From: Leptospiraceae bacterium
GTDB taxonomy: Bacteria > Spirochaetota > Leptospiria > Leptospirales > Leptospiraceae
Assembly: GCA_024233835.1 (NCBI GenBank)
Contig: JACKPC010000001.1
Span: 1,860,001-1,924,000, forward strand
DNA length: 64,000 bases
Reading direction: 5' to 3'
The first letter of the stretch is position 1. Each line of letters begins with the position of its first letter. Positions 1-7,891 of the stretch are shown here, piece by piece. The position numbers were made by a program, and so were the translations under genes. The notes below the pieces were generated by a model. It made no database searches and was not told where the DNA came from. It worked only from the letters and a program-made list of their open reading frames with translations.

Positions 1-517
1 CCTTTCGGAATATTTCATTTAGCTTGCCGGCCAGGGCTGTTGCTTCTGTAACTTTTCCTTCAAGGGCTTTTCTCTGAACTTCACCGGCAAGACAGGCTGT
101 CAAACAGATGATTCCTTCTGCATTTTGTGAAAGGATATCATAGTCAATTCTGGGTTTTTTATAAAAGCCTTCTGTGTAGGAACGGCTGGCCAGCTTGATT
201 AAATTTTTATATCCAGTTTCGTTTTTGGCCAGTAGAACGAGATGGTAAGCGTTTCCATCGGGAATGGTATCGAGTTCTTTTTCTGTATTTCGATTGGGAG
301 CTACGTAAAACTCACAGCCGATGATAGGACGCACCCCCTGGTTTTTTGCTTCTTTGTAAAACTCGATGGCTCCGAACATGTTTCCATGATCAGTTATGGC
401 TACCGAAGTCATACCCTGTTCTTTCACGTATTTCATCAATTCTGAAATGCGAATGGCTCCATCCAGCATGGAATAAGTAGTATGGAGATGCAAATGGGCA
501 AAATCGTTAACCTTCAT
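1..517 (-). CDS. dnaE: DNA polymerase III alpha subunit, N-terminal PHP part (cut by window edge)
   Basis: This is the replicative DNA polymerase catalytic subunit; only its first ~172 residues lie inside the window and the gene continues past position 1. The translation starts MKVNDFAHLHLHTTYSMLDG, which carries the HLHLHT metal-binding motif of the PHP domain, followed by ITDHGNMFG and IIGCEFYV, all typical of bacterial DnaE. The ATG at 517 is the only usable start because the frame upstream has no start codon. The Shine-Dalgarno-like AAAGGA fits better to an out-of-frame ATG at 524, which would encode only MSHEG. Upstream, at 627-647, lies a perfect 9-bp inverted repeat. Family identification is very secure. 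Confidence 0.95.
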   Translation of the reverse strand, partial: MKVNDFAHLHLHTTYSMLDGAIRISELMKYVKEQGMTSVAITDHGNMFGAIEFYKEAKNQGVRPIIGCEFYVAPNRNTEKELDTIPDGNAYHLVLLAKNETGYKNLIKLASRSYTEGFYKKPRIDYDILSQNAEGIICLTACLAGEVQRKALEGKVTEATALAGKLNEIFRK

Positions 518-626
518 GTGACATAAGATCCTTTTTTTTCCAGAATTCTACCCTGAAATTATGCTAACGTGGGGGTGGTTTTCCATTTTTAGTCCCTTTC
601 TTTAAATTTCAAACAATAAATTTTTA

Positions 627-647
627 AGTACAAGAATTTCTTGTACT
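627..647. promoter_or_regulatory. Perfect inverted repeat between the hydrolase gene and dnaE
   Basis: The arms AGTACAAGA and TCTTGTACT are perfectly complementary around a 3-nt centre. The site is just past the 3' end of the minus-strand hydrolase gene and 110-130 bp upstream of dnaE. It may be the hydrolase terminator hairpin, but the tract that follows on the minus strand (TTAAAAATTT) is not a clean U run. An operator for dnaE is the alternative. It does not match the TTTG-N5-CAAA pattern described for Leptospira LexA. Confidence 0.4.
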
Positions 648-658
648 CTCCTTTTGTT

Positions 659-1636
659 TTATTTTTCTTTCAGGATGCTGCTACGTCGATACTCATCATC
701 CGGATAAACCCTTCCACTTTCCAAAACCGAAAAAATATGTTCAAATACCAGACCCGGCTCTCCCTTTACTCTTCCGGAGCGAAAATAGGAGTGCCCGATG
801 GGAGGGTCATAGGTCTGGTTGATGTCGTCACAATCTACTGAATAGACATTTTTGGGGGTTAAATCTAAATTTTCGGGACCGGTATGGCCGAGTCTTCTGG
901 ATGCAACTTTGTTTTTTAGGTTGGCTGCCTTGCTGGCACGTAAGGCAAGGTCATCGGAAGCAAAGTACACTACCACATTTCTGGCGGCATCGCAGATGGG
1001 GTTTCCATAAGGTTTTTTTTCTTCCAGTGTCTCGTTTACCACATCAGCTGCGACCATGAAAATATTTCGAAATAGCATAGGTACACCCTTGGGTAAAAAT
1101 TCATGACTCCAGTGACTCATGGTTTCTCGCAGTACCCGGTTTCCCATAGAATGAGCCAGAATATTGATTCGCTTCATGCAGGGGTCTGAATCGGGATTAT
1201 GAGAATCGGATGATCTCCATTCCCTGAATTTTTCAAGAAGTCGAACGAAAGAAAATTTACTCTGGTCAGCGGCCTGTTGATCATCCCAATAGTCCTTGAC
1301 TATACCGAAGTCATTGTCGCAGGGCCAGATAATGGGAATAACGAGAATTTCATTTTGCTTTTTCTTATTACATAGATCTTGAAATTCTCGGGCTGCCATT
1401 AGAATTTCATCGGGAAGATTGGCAAAACCGTGGATGTAAAATAGAACCTGGCGGTATTTGGATTCCTTCAAATTGTTCATGAACGCTATCCCACCGATTT
1501 CAGTATTATAGTCTCCATGGCTTTCGCAGAAAAAAATCGAGTTACTGGCCCCATTCATTTCCAGATCAAAATCAAATTTTCTTCCTATTTCTGTTTTGAT
1601 TCCCTGCCTGGGAAAACGATTTGTTATAAACAGCAT
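659..1636 (-). CDS. Alpha/beta hydrolase, DUF900-like
   Basis: This is a 325-residue predicted serine hydrolase of the alpha/beta fold. The segment FYIHGFAN (about residues 67-74) is the oxyanion-side strand and loop, and AHSMG (161-165) is the nucleophile elbow with Ser163. Long stretches such as IPIIWPCDND and the elbow NILAHSMGNR match the DUF900 group of hydrolases. No signal peptide or membrane segment is visible, so it is probably cytoplasmic. The start is well supported: AAAGGAG sits 6 nt before the ATG. The substrate cannot be told from sequence. It follows the MCP gene at 1648-3210 with only 11 nt between, so the MCP pair and this gene could be cotranscribed. Confidence 0.8.
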   Translation of the reverse strand: MLFITNRFPRQGIKTEIGRKFDFDLEMNGASNSIFFCESHGDYNTEIGGIAFMNNLKESKYRQVLFYIHGFANLPDEILMAAREFQDLCNKKKQNEILVIPIIWPCDNDFGIVKDYWDDQQAADQSKFSFVRLLEKFREWRSSDSHNPDSDPCMKRINILAHSMGNRVLRETMSHWSHEFLPKGVPMLFRNIFMVAADVVNETLEEKKPYGNPICDAARNVVVYFASDDLALRASKAANLKNKVASRRLGHTGPENLDLTPKNVYSVDCDDINQTYDPPIGHSYFRSGRVKGEPGLVFEHIFSVLESGRVYPDDEYRRSSILKEK

Positions 1637-1647
1637 TTAAACTCCTT

Positions 1648-3210
1648 TTATATCCTTAGTTGCTTGGTGGACTCTAAAAGATTCTTCATATTAGAATCCA
1701 GCTCCCTGGATGATTCATATAGATTATGTATGTTTACCATAAAGATTTTTAAACTATCTAATACTTCAATTGTATGTTTTGATACATTTTCACTGTTGCT
1801 ATGCTGTTCGTAACTTTCTTTGTCCAGTTTTGAAATTTTTTGAGATAGCTTATTTGAGATACCTAAAATTTCCTCATTAACAGTGCGAATTTCCCCTGCA
1901 TACTCTTTTCCTTCTCTGGCTAATTTTAAAGTGATTGAGAAGTTATCATTCGCCTGTGCCATACCGGTTTTTATTTCTTTTATTTTTTCTGTGATTTTTT
2001 TAGTTGCCTGTGTCGTGTTGGAAGTCAGGTTTCCGATTTCTTTGGCTACAACAGAAAATCCTTTTCCCTCATTACCGGCCCTTGCTGCTTCGATAGATGC
2101 ATTCAGGGCCAATAAGTTAGTACTATCTGCAATATCATTAATGGATAGAATAATATCATCTATAGCTTTTGTGCTCTTGTGAAGATTTTTTATAAGTTTT
2201 GTTGTTGTTTGGATGGAGGAGTTTAAATTTTCCATTTTATCAGCTGTATTTTTCAAGACTTCTCCTCCATCGGAAGAAAGAGTTTTGTTTTTGTTGGATA
2301 ATTTATAACTTTCTCTTATTTCTTCATGGATTATATGAATACTATCTTGAATTTTATTGAAGTATTTTTCTATATCACTGGCAGCTTTACTGTGCTTTTT
2401 TACTTCCTGTTCTATAGCTTCTAAGGTTTCAGAAATTTTCTGTATAGAAATAGAAACATTCTCAGCATTAGTAGTAATTTCTAAAATAATATTACGCAAA
2501 AGTTCTATTGAGTTATTATATCCATTGAATAAGCGCTGTATAATCGGATCGGTTGGAATTTTATTTATTTGCCTTGTTAGGTTTCCTCTGGCAAGTTCTT
2601 CTATATTTTCTAATATTATATCTACATTGCTATTCAGTTCGTTAAGATAGTTGTCTCGTTTTTCTTTTTCTAAGGATAGGGTATAGTTGTAATAGTATAT
2701 AGCGATGAAGGTAACTATCGATACCGCAATAATATTCATTCCGTAGAAAAACCGGATTATGGCTCCGGAAGGAATAATCTCTACCCATGAGATGAATGTT
2801 GTATCAAAATATAGCGACAGAAATATGGCCATAAGATAGAATACTATCCAGAAAACAGAGTGCTTTGCGGGTTGAAAAATCAAAGAACCGAAAGGAGCCA
2901 TGATTCCCCATAAGATAACAATTCCTGCGTAATGAAACCCTCCGAGAGTCCATTGTAAGATGGTTGGAATTATAAGGATCATAAAAAGCTGGGTGTACAG
3001 TAGAAGCTTTAATTTATTGAAGTAACGGTAAAGTATTAAGGCTGAGCCGACAAAAAAGGTAAATCCAAAAGGTAAAATAGTTGCCAGTTTGAAGCCTAAG
3101 AAATAATACATGAGACCCCAGAAAAAACCAGCAACAGTACAACCGGAACTGATAATTAGCAAGGCTTTAATTTTTGATTTATCCATTATGAAATCTTGAT
3201 TTGTGTACAT
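1648..3210 (-). CDS. Methyl-accepting chemotaxis protein with multi-pass membrane sensor
   Basis: A 520-residue chemoreceptor. The first ~180 residues are a run of about six hydrophobic helices instead of the usual periplasmic ligand domain. A HAMP-like linker and a coiled-coil signalling domain follow, with the hairpin tip DIADSTNLLALNASIEAARAG, the part that contacts CheA/CheW (given here as separate motifs DSTNLLALNA and SIEAARAG). The reading frame extends to a TTG at 3231, but the ATG at 3210 has AAGGA seven bases upstream and is preferred. It lies 13 nt downstream of the next MCP gene, so the two are probably one operon. The sensed signal may be membrane-borne or intracellular; that is inference. 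Confidence 0.88.
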   Translation of the reverse strand: MYTNQDFIMDKSKIKALLIISSGCTVAGFFWGLMYYFLGFKLATILPFGFTFFVGSALILYRYFNKLKLLLYTQLFMILIIPTILQWTLGGFHYAGIVILWGIMAPFGSLIFQPAKHSVFWIVFYLMAIFLSLYFDTTFISWVEIIPSGAIIRFFYGMNIIAVSIVTFIAIYYYNYTLSLEKEKRDNYLNELNSNVDIILENIEELARGNLTRQINKIPTDPIIQRLFNGYNNSIELLRNIILEITTNAENVSISIQKISETLEAIEQEVKKHSKAASDIEKYFNKIQDSIHIIHEEIRESYKLSNKNKTLSSDGGEVLKNTADKMENLNSSIQTTTKLIKNLHKSTKAIDDIILSINDIADSTNLLALNASIEAARAGNEGKGFSVVAKEIGNLTSNTTQATKKITEKIKEIKTGMAQANDNFSITLKLAREGKEYAGEIRTVNEEILGISNKLSQKISKLDKESYEQHSNSENVSKHTIEVLDSLKIFMVNIHNLYESSRELDSNMKNLLESTKQLRI

Positions 3211-3223
3211 AATGTAGTCCTTG

Positions 3224-4834
3224 TTAAACAATAAATTTTTCTATTAGATTTTTTAAGTTATTAGAAGAATTTAATATTTCATGTAGGGTTTTAGTGATTT
3301 CTTCACTATCTTTTTTCTGCATAGCGGTTTCAAAGGATGCCTCTTTCGTTTCATCTGAATAATTCTTGGAAAGTGCGTATAAGTGTTGAATCGAAAGATT
3401 GATAATTCCGGCTAATTCTTTTTGTTGCTTGATATAATTATGAATGGAGCCTGTATAGACTTCCATTTCTCTGGCACTCTGTTCTACAGTCATAAAATTT
3501 TCAGATAATTGCTGGATATTGTCTCTGTGCAGTTTGCTATCTTTTGAGATAAGGCTGATGGCGGAAAGAACCTCCTGAATGGAGGATTGTATATCTCTAA
3601 TAAATGTGTTGATATTTTGTGTTGAGCTGGAAGAAGTATCGGCTAACTTACTAATTTCGGAAGATACTACACCAAATCCTTTTCCTGATTCTCCTGCTCT
3701 TTCTGCTTCAATAGCAGCGTTAAGAGCTAATAAATTAATTTGCTTGGCAATTTTCGAAATAATGTCTACTACTTTTCCGATTTCATTGGATTGTTTTTCC
3801 AGGTTTTGCATTTTTGCGTTGATTGAATTTAGGTTTTTCTCTAATTTCTCTGAAATTAGTAAAGAGTTTTGCCCCTGTTTTTGGGCAATAGCGATAGTCT
3901 GTAATGTTTTTTTTGCGTGTTCTCCCGAATCATCTGCGATCTCATAAAGACTTGAAATTTCATTTTCCATATTTTTTATAGATTGTTGGATCGAGCCTAA
4001 TTCTTTATTTTGTGATTCTGCATCCCCTGTAATTTTTTTAGTAGATTCTAATACTTTCTCGGAACCTTCATGGATTTTATTTGTTAGTTTATGCAGAGAC
4101 TGAATTCTCTCTTTTAATTCCCTGTATGTTTCAATAGCATGAACAATGAAGCTATGAACTTTTTCTATATATAGATTAAAAAAATTTGTAATTTCTCCCA
4201 GTTCATCCTTACTGTGATTCTGAATTTTGGTTGTTAAATCAATATGTCCCTGATCGAGGGAATGGGCAATTTGTTGTTTGATTGAGATAATAGGTTTTAG
4301 AATAATAAGATAGAGTATAAAACTCATAATGAGCGTTACGAAAGCAATTATGATACCAACAAGAGCGACAATATTTAAAGCGTACTTTTTTGTTTCTTTT
4401 ATAAATTGAGCATTTGGAAAATCATATATTAGAGAAAGTGAATTATTTTGTTTAAGATTTATTTTGTAGCGGATGAGATCTTCGTCTTTTGAAATCATAA
4501 TATTATCTGAAAATCCGGAGGGGTAAAACTTTGTATCTACTGTAGGGCAGGTGCTCAGTAGGGTTTTCTGTGTATCTGAATAGAGTTGGATACAGGTAAG
4601 TCCAAGATTTTGTGATAAATGCTGAAGCCGGATCAGAATTTTTTCCTGTTCTTTCGGGTAAAAATCCAGTATATCATCCTCAAGGGCTTCTGTTGTTAGT
4701 TGAAAAGATTCAGTTTTACTCAGAATAAGTTGTTTTTTTCGACTGCTTACGCTAAATAAACCAATGATAAGTTCTATGATAAAAATAGATATCGCGACCG
4801 AAAAAATCACCTTGAAAAGTAGGGATTTAAACAT
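3224..4834 (-). CDS. Methyl-accepting chemotaxis protein, HAMP type
   Basis: A 536-residue chemoreceptor of conventional layout: an N-terminal transmembrane anchor (about residues 7-28), a short extracytoplasmic domain of ~110 residues with two cysteines, a second transmembrane helix (about 150-180), a HAMP domain and a long coiled-coil signalling domain. The tip is visible as KQINLLALNAAIEAERAG followed by GKGFGVVSSEISKLA. It would transmit an external signal to CheA/CheW and steer the flagella. The small sensor domain resembles none I can name. It is the upstream member of a two-gene MCP unit with the gene ending at 1648. No C-terminal CheR-docking pentapeptide is visible. Confidence 0.88.
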   Translation of the reverse strand: MFKSLLFKVIFSVAISIFIIELIIGLFSVSSRKKQLILSKTESFQLTTEALEDDILDFYPKEQEKILIRLQHLSQNLGLTCIQLYSDTQKTLLSTCPTVDTKFYPSGFSDNIMISKDEDLIRYKINLKQNNSLSLIYDFPNAQFIKETKKYALNIVALVGIIIAFVTLIMSFILYLIILKPIISIKQQIAHSLDQGHIDLTTKIQNHSKDELGEITNFFNLYIEKVHSFIVHAIETYRELKERIQSLHKLTNKIHEGSEKVLESTKKITGDAESQNKELGSIQQSIKNMENEISSLYEIADDSGEHAKKTLQTIAIAQKQGQNSLLISEKLEKNLNSINAKMQNLEKQSNEIGKVVDIISKIAKQINLLALNAAIEAERAGESGKGFGVVSSEISKLADTSSSSTQNINTFIRDIQSSIQEVLSAISLISKDSKLHRDNIQQLSENFMTVEQSAREMEVYTGSIHNYIKQQKELAGIINLSIQHLYALSKNYSDETKEASFETAMQKKDSEEITKTLHEILNSSNNLKNLIEKFIV

Positions 4835-4866
4835 GGGTGAAAAGCCTATTCTGTAATCCTAAAAAG

Positions 4867-6444
4867 TCAATGATTATTGTAGGTATCACAGGAAATACTT
4901 CCTTTTTTGAATGATTCTAAAATGTAAGTATTATTTTTTTGCCACATAACCCGGTATTTACCTGAAGAGACGAGCCGATTTTTTAATTCCTTTAATTTTT
5001 TTATACTGAGATAGGGAGAAAAGCTTTTCTTTGAAAAATCAAGGAGGATAAATTCTTTTAGGTTTCTTTCCCGGATCGGATAAATGGATAGAGAACGGGG
5101 AGCAAAACCGGAAAGATCAAATTGTACACTCAGGCAGGAATATTTTGGAATTTCTTGAAAGGCATTCCTAACAGTATCCAAACGTGTTCTATCCGGCTCA
5201 GAAAGTTTATGAGGAAAGAGAGAGTCAGTGCTATTTCGATATAGACAGAGACTTATAGCCAGGAGTAGTATAGTCTGTCCTGTTTTTTTTCGTAGAGATA
5301 AGTAACCTTTCAGGCTGAAGAACAGATAAAAAGGTAGAAGGCTGTATATGTAGTAGTTATAAAAGGTATTATACCAGTATCTATCCGAAAGAAAGTGAAT
5401 GAGCATAATTCCTATAAATAAGGGAAGGGAGGGGATGTAGAACCAGAAAAGAAAACCGGCTCCAAGGCTGAGTTCTAAAATTGTTTTCTTATGGTTCAGG
5501 AAAGAATTAAGGATAATCCCGGGTTGAGAAATAAAATGTAAAAGAATTTCCGGGTAAGTTTTGCCCCATTTTGACCAGGATGAAAGCCAATTAACCGAGG
5601 CGGAAGGATCCAGTCTTTTCTGAAAAAAGGCAGGGACGAAGAAAAAATAGAAAAAGGAAATGGATAAAACAAGAAGAGCTGTATATTTTTTTTTCTCGAA
5701 TAAAAGATATAGAGAGAAAAGAGCGAGATAAAGGGAAATGTCTTCCTTTAGAAGTAGAGAAAAAAGGAAGAAAAAGCTGAATAAGAAGTTATTATTTTTT
5801 AAATGAGAAAGGATAAGCCCCAGGGCTGAGAATAAAAATAGGGATTCGTAGTGATAGGAAGTGAATAATCTGTAAACATAGAGATTCAAAAGGAAAAAAA
5901 AGAGCCACAGAGCCTTTTCTCCGGGGTTCAGGGGAAAAAAATCGAGAATTTTACGAAAAAGAACAAAACTAAAAAGGTGAAAGAAAAGTAGTCCATATCC
6001 GAAACCAAGTCGAAATTCGGATAAATAGAGAAAAGGAGCCAGAACCAGCATAGCCGGAGAAAAATGGTGGGCTAAAAAATTCGCTTTGTCTATATTTCCG
6101 AGATAGTGATTTCGGAAGAAATAGCCTTTTAAACTCGATTGAAGGGTTTCTGAAAGAGAGACATAATCAAAATCACCTAAAAAGAAAGTTTCAAAATGAT
6201 TTTTTTGCAGGAAAAAAAAATGGATACTCAAAAAAAGAAAACCGGAAAAGTAAAAAAAATTGAGTTCAGAAGAACGGATGGAGTCGGAATTTTTTTTAAA
6301 TCCAAAGACCGTACACAAAAGACTAATTATGAAAAAAATCATAAAAATAGGCCTGAAATGAATACCATAAACAAAAAAGGGAAGTAGATAAATTAGGTTT
6401 GATAAAAACCAGAGGGCATATAAAAAGAATTTATTAGGATTCAC
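4867..6444 (-). CDS. DUF2079 family polytopic membrane protein
   Basis: A 525-residue integral membrane protein with roughly ten or more hydrophobic helices and many aromatic residues. The motif NFLAHHFSPAMLVLAP (about residues 120-135) corresponds to the conserved H-F-S-P segment of DUF2079 proteins, which look like GT-C glycosyltransferases. A C-terminal soluble tail of ~90 residues follows the last helix. Biochemical function is unknown; a role in cell-envelope glycosylation is inference from the fold family. The start is a GTG with no clear Shine-Dalgarno sequence, but no other in-frame start precedes the first helices. It ends 32 bp upstream of the MCP start at 4834. Confidence 0.75.
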   Translation of the reverse strand: MNPNKFFLYALWFLSNLIYLLPFFVYGIHFRPIFMIFFIISLLCTVFGFKKNSDSIRSSELNFFYFSGFLFLSIHFFFLQKNHFETFFLGDFDYVSLSETLQSSLKGYFFRNHYLGNIDKANFLAHHFSPAMLVLAPFLYLSEFRLGFGYGLLFFHLFSFVLFRKILDFFPLNPGEKALWLFFFLLNLYVYRLFTSYHYESLFLFSALGLILSHLKNNNFLFSFFFLFSLLLKEDISLYLALFSLYLLFEKKKYTALLVLSISFFYFFFVPAFFQKRLDPSASVNWLSSWSKWGKTYPEILLHFISQPGIILNSFLNHKKTILELSLGAGFLFWFYIPSLPLFIGIMLIHFLSDRYWYNTFYNYYIYSLLPFYLFFSLKGYLSLRKKTGQTILLLAISLCLYRNSTDSLFPHKLSEPDRTRLDTVRNAFQEIPKYSCLSVQFDLSGFAPRSLSIYPIRERNLKEFILLDFSKKSFSPYLSIKKLKELKNRLVSSGKYRVMWQKNNTYILESFKKGSISCDTYNNH

Positions 6445-6595
6445 CTGTTTGTATTTTCGGAACCCTCAGAATTATTGGAAGAAAAAAGAAGGAAGATAAA
6501 TCTCACAGGCAAAAGGAAAATAGCTGTAAGTATTTGAAATTAATATTGTCTTTAAATGACGGTATATTTATAAGGTTGTAAAAGTTTAATAGATA

Positions 6596-7171
6596 ATGAC
6601 CCTCAGGGAAAGAGAAAAATTACTCCTCAAGCGCATTAAAGCCGGAGATAAAGCTGCTTATGTGGAATTGGTAACACCTTTTCGAGAAAGGTTATTCCGT
6701 AAGGCTAAATCTATGGTTAAAGATGACGACGACGCTGAAGACATTGTTCAGGACTCCTTAATTTCGGGATATAAATCGATTAATAAATTCAGGGCAGAAT
6801 CCGGTGTCTATACCTGGCTCTACAGGATTGTTGTGAATAAGTCAAAGGATCTTTTGACGAAGAAGAAGAAAGAGTCGGAAAAGCCTATTGAAGAAAATGA
6901 GAACCAATTTGTTGATGAAAGGATTAGTTACGAAAAAAAATTAGAACTAACAGAAGAGTCAAATTATCTAATCAATAAGATAAATGAGTTGGATTCTATT
7001 TATAAGCAGGTGATCGAACTCAGATATTTCGAAGAAATGTCTTATTCTGACATAGCAGAAGTGCTTAATTGCAATGTTGGGACTGTGAAAAGCAGACTTT
7101 TCAAAGCGAAAGAGCTATTAAAGCATTTAATTCTACAAGATAAGAAAGGAGAGTTCCATTTTGGCTCATGA
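6596..7171 (+). CDS. RNA polymerase sigma factor, ECF subfamily
   Basis: A 191-residue extracytoplasmic-function sigma factor. Region 2 is seen in AEDIVQDSLISGYKSINKF and YTWLYRIVVNKSKDLL (residues ~47-85), binding core polymerase and the -10 element. Region 4 is seen in VIELRYFEEMSYSDIAEVL and VGTVKSRLFKAKELL (~138-176), a helix-turn-helix reading the -35 element. Length is normal for the family. Its stop overlaps the start of the next gene by 11 nt, which implies translational coupling. That neighbour has one transmembrane segment and is the natural candidate for its membrane regulator. No clear Shine-Dalgarno precedes the ATG. The promoter targets cannot be read from the window. Confidence 0.93.
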   Translation: MTLREREKLLLKRIKAGDKAAYVELVTPFRERLFRKAKSMVKDDDDAEDIVQDSLISGYKSINKFRAESGVYTWLYRIVVNKSKDLLTKKKKESEKPIEENENQFVDERISYEKKLELTEESNYLINKINELDSIYKQVIELRYFEEMSYSDIAEVLNCNVGTVKSRLFKAKELLKHLILQDKKGEFHFGS

Positions 7172-7700
7172 ATCAAGTCTAAAAATCTGGTTTAGCAGGA
7201 AGAAAGCTAGTTTTAATGAAGATTTACAGTATGATCACAGGTTGATCGAGTGTAGTCTTATTCGAGCTTTATCTGATTATCGCAAAAAGGAAATTTCAGA
7301 TGTGAGGCTATCTGAAAACTTTAATGATAGGCTAATGGCCAGGTTAGAAAAAGAAAACATTGAAAATCAGAAAAATCAAGTAGAGAATGTGTGGCGACCG
7401 GGTTATGCGATTCTTGCAACCGCAGCTATACTCACAATTTCACTTACCCTGATTTTTAGTGATAAGCCTGAAAACGATAAACTTCTAAATCCTTCTTTTA
7501 CAAAAGCTATGACTCCTATTAGTGCTGCAAATTTTGGAAGTAGTTCTGACAGTGATAGTGAAAAAATACTACTGAATAGTTTACGGCAGAACCCCGGAGC
7601 TATGGAGGTTTTGAAGAAATTGGAAGGATACTATAGAGGGTCCGGAAATATACATATGGCCCGTGAAATCCATTACAAAATAGAGCAAATCTCTAGGTAG
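7161..7700 (+). CDS. Single-pass membrane protein, candidate anti-sigma factor
   Basis: A 179-residue protein with a basic cytoplasmic N-terminus, one transmembrane helix (about residues 78-98) and a C-terminal ~80-residue extracytoplasmic part ending in a short helical-repeat-like stretch. It starts at TTG 7161; AGGAGAG about 8 nt before and the lack of any other early start support this choice. The gene overlaps the ECF sigma gene, an arrangement typical of sigma/anti-sigma pairs. The usual zinc-finger anti-sigma motif (HxxxCxxC) is not present, so the assignment rests on topology and context. A rho-independent terminator follows at once. Confidence 0.65.
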   Translation: MAHESSLKIWFSRKKASFNEDLQYDHRLIECSLIRALSDYRKKEISDVRLSENFNDRLMARLEKENIENQKNQVENVWRPGYAILATAAILTISLTLIFSDKPENDKLLNPSFTKAMTPISAANFGSSSDSDSEKILLNSLRQNPGAMEVLKKLEGYYRGSGNIHMAREIHYKIEQISR

Positions 7701-7703
7701 ATG

Positions 7704-7740
7704 AAAAATTGAGCTGAATGATGAATTCGCTCATTTTTTT
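7704..7740 (+). terminator. Rho-independent terminator after the sigma factor operon
   Basis: The arms TGAGC (7710-7714) and GCTCA (7729-7733) form a short stem. An A-rich flank on the left pairs with the run of seven T residues at 7734-7740. It lies 10 bp after the stop of the candidate anti-sigma gene. The stem is short, so efficiency is uncertain. Confidence 0.5.
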
Positions 7741-7891
7741 GTTTTATTTTTTATAATTATTCTAATTCTAAAAAATACTATTCTTGAAAAAGATCAAAAT
7801 AAAAATTGTTATTTACGTAAAACAACCAGCATTATATTGTTTTTTAATTTTGGGTAGTCTATAATTTATTGAACCCGGGAACGTAATATCC

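Noticed and set aside
1883..3947. Plus-strand ORFs opposite the two small MCP genes
   Set aside because: They are antisense shadows of helical, low-complexity coding sequence; no ribosome sites or family motifs.
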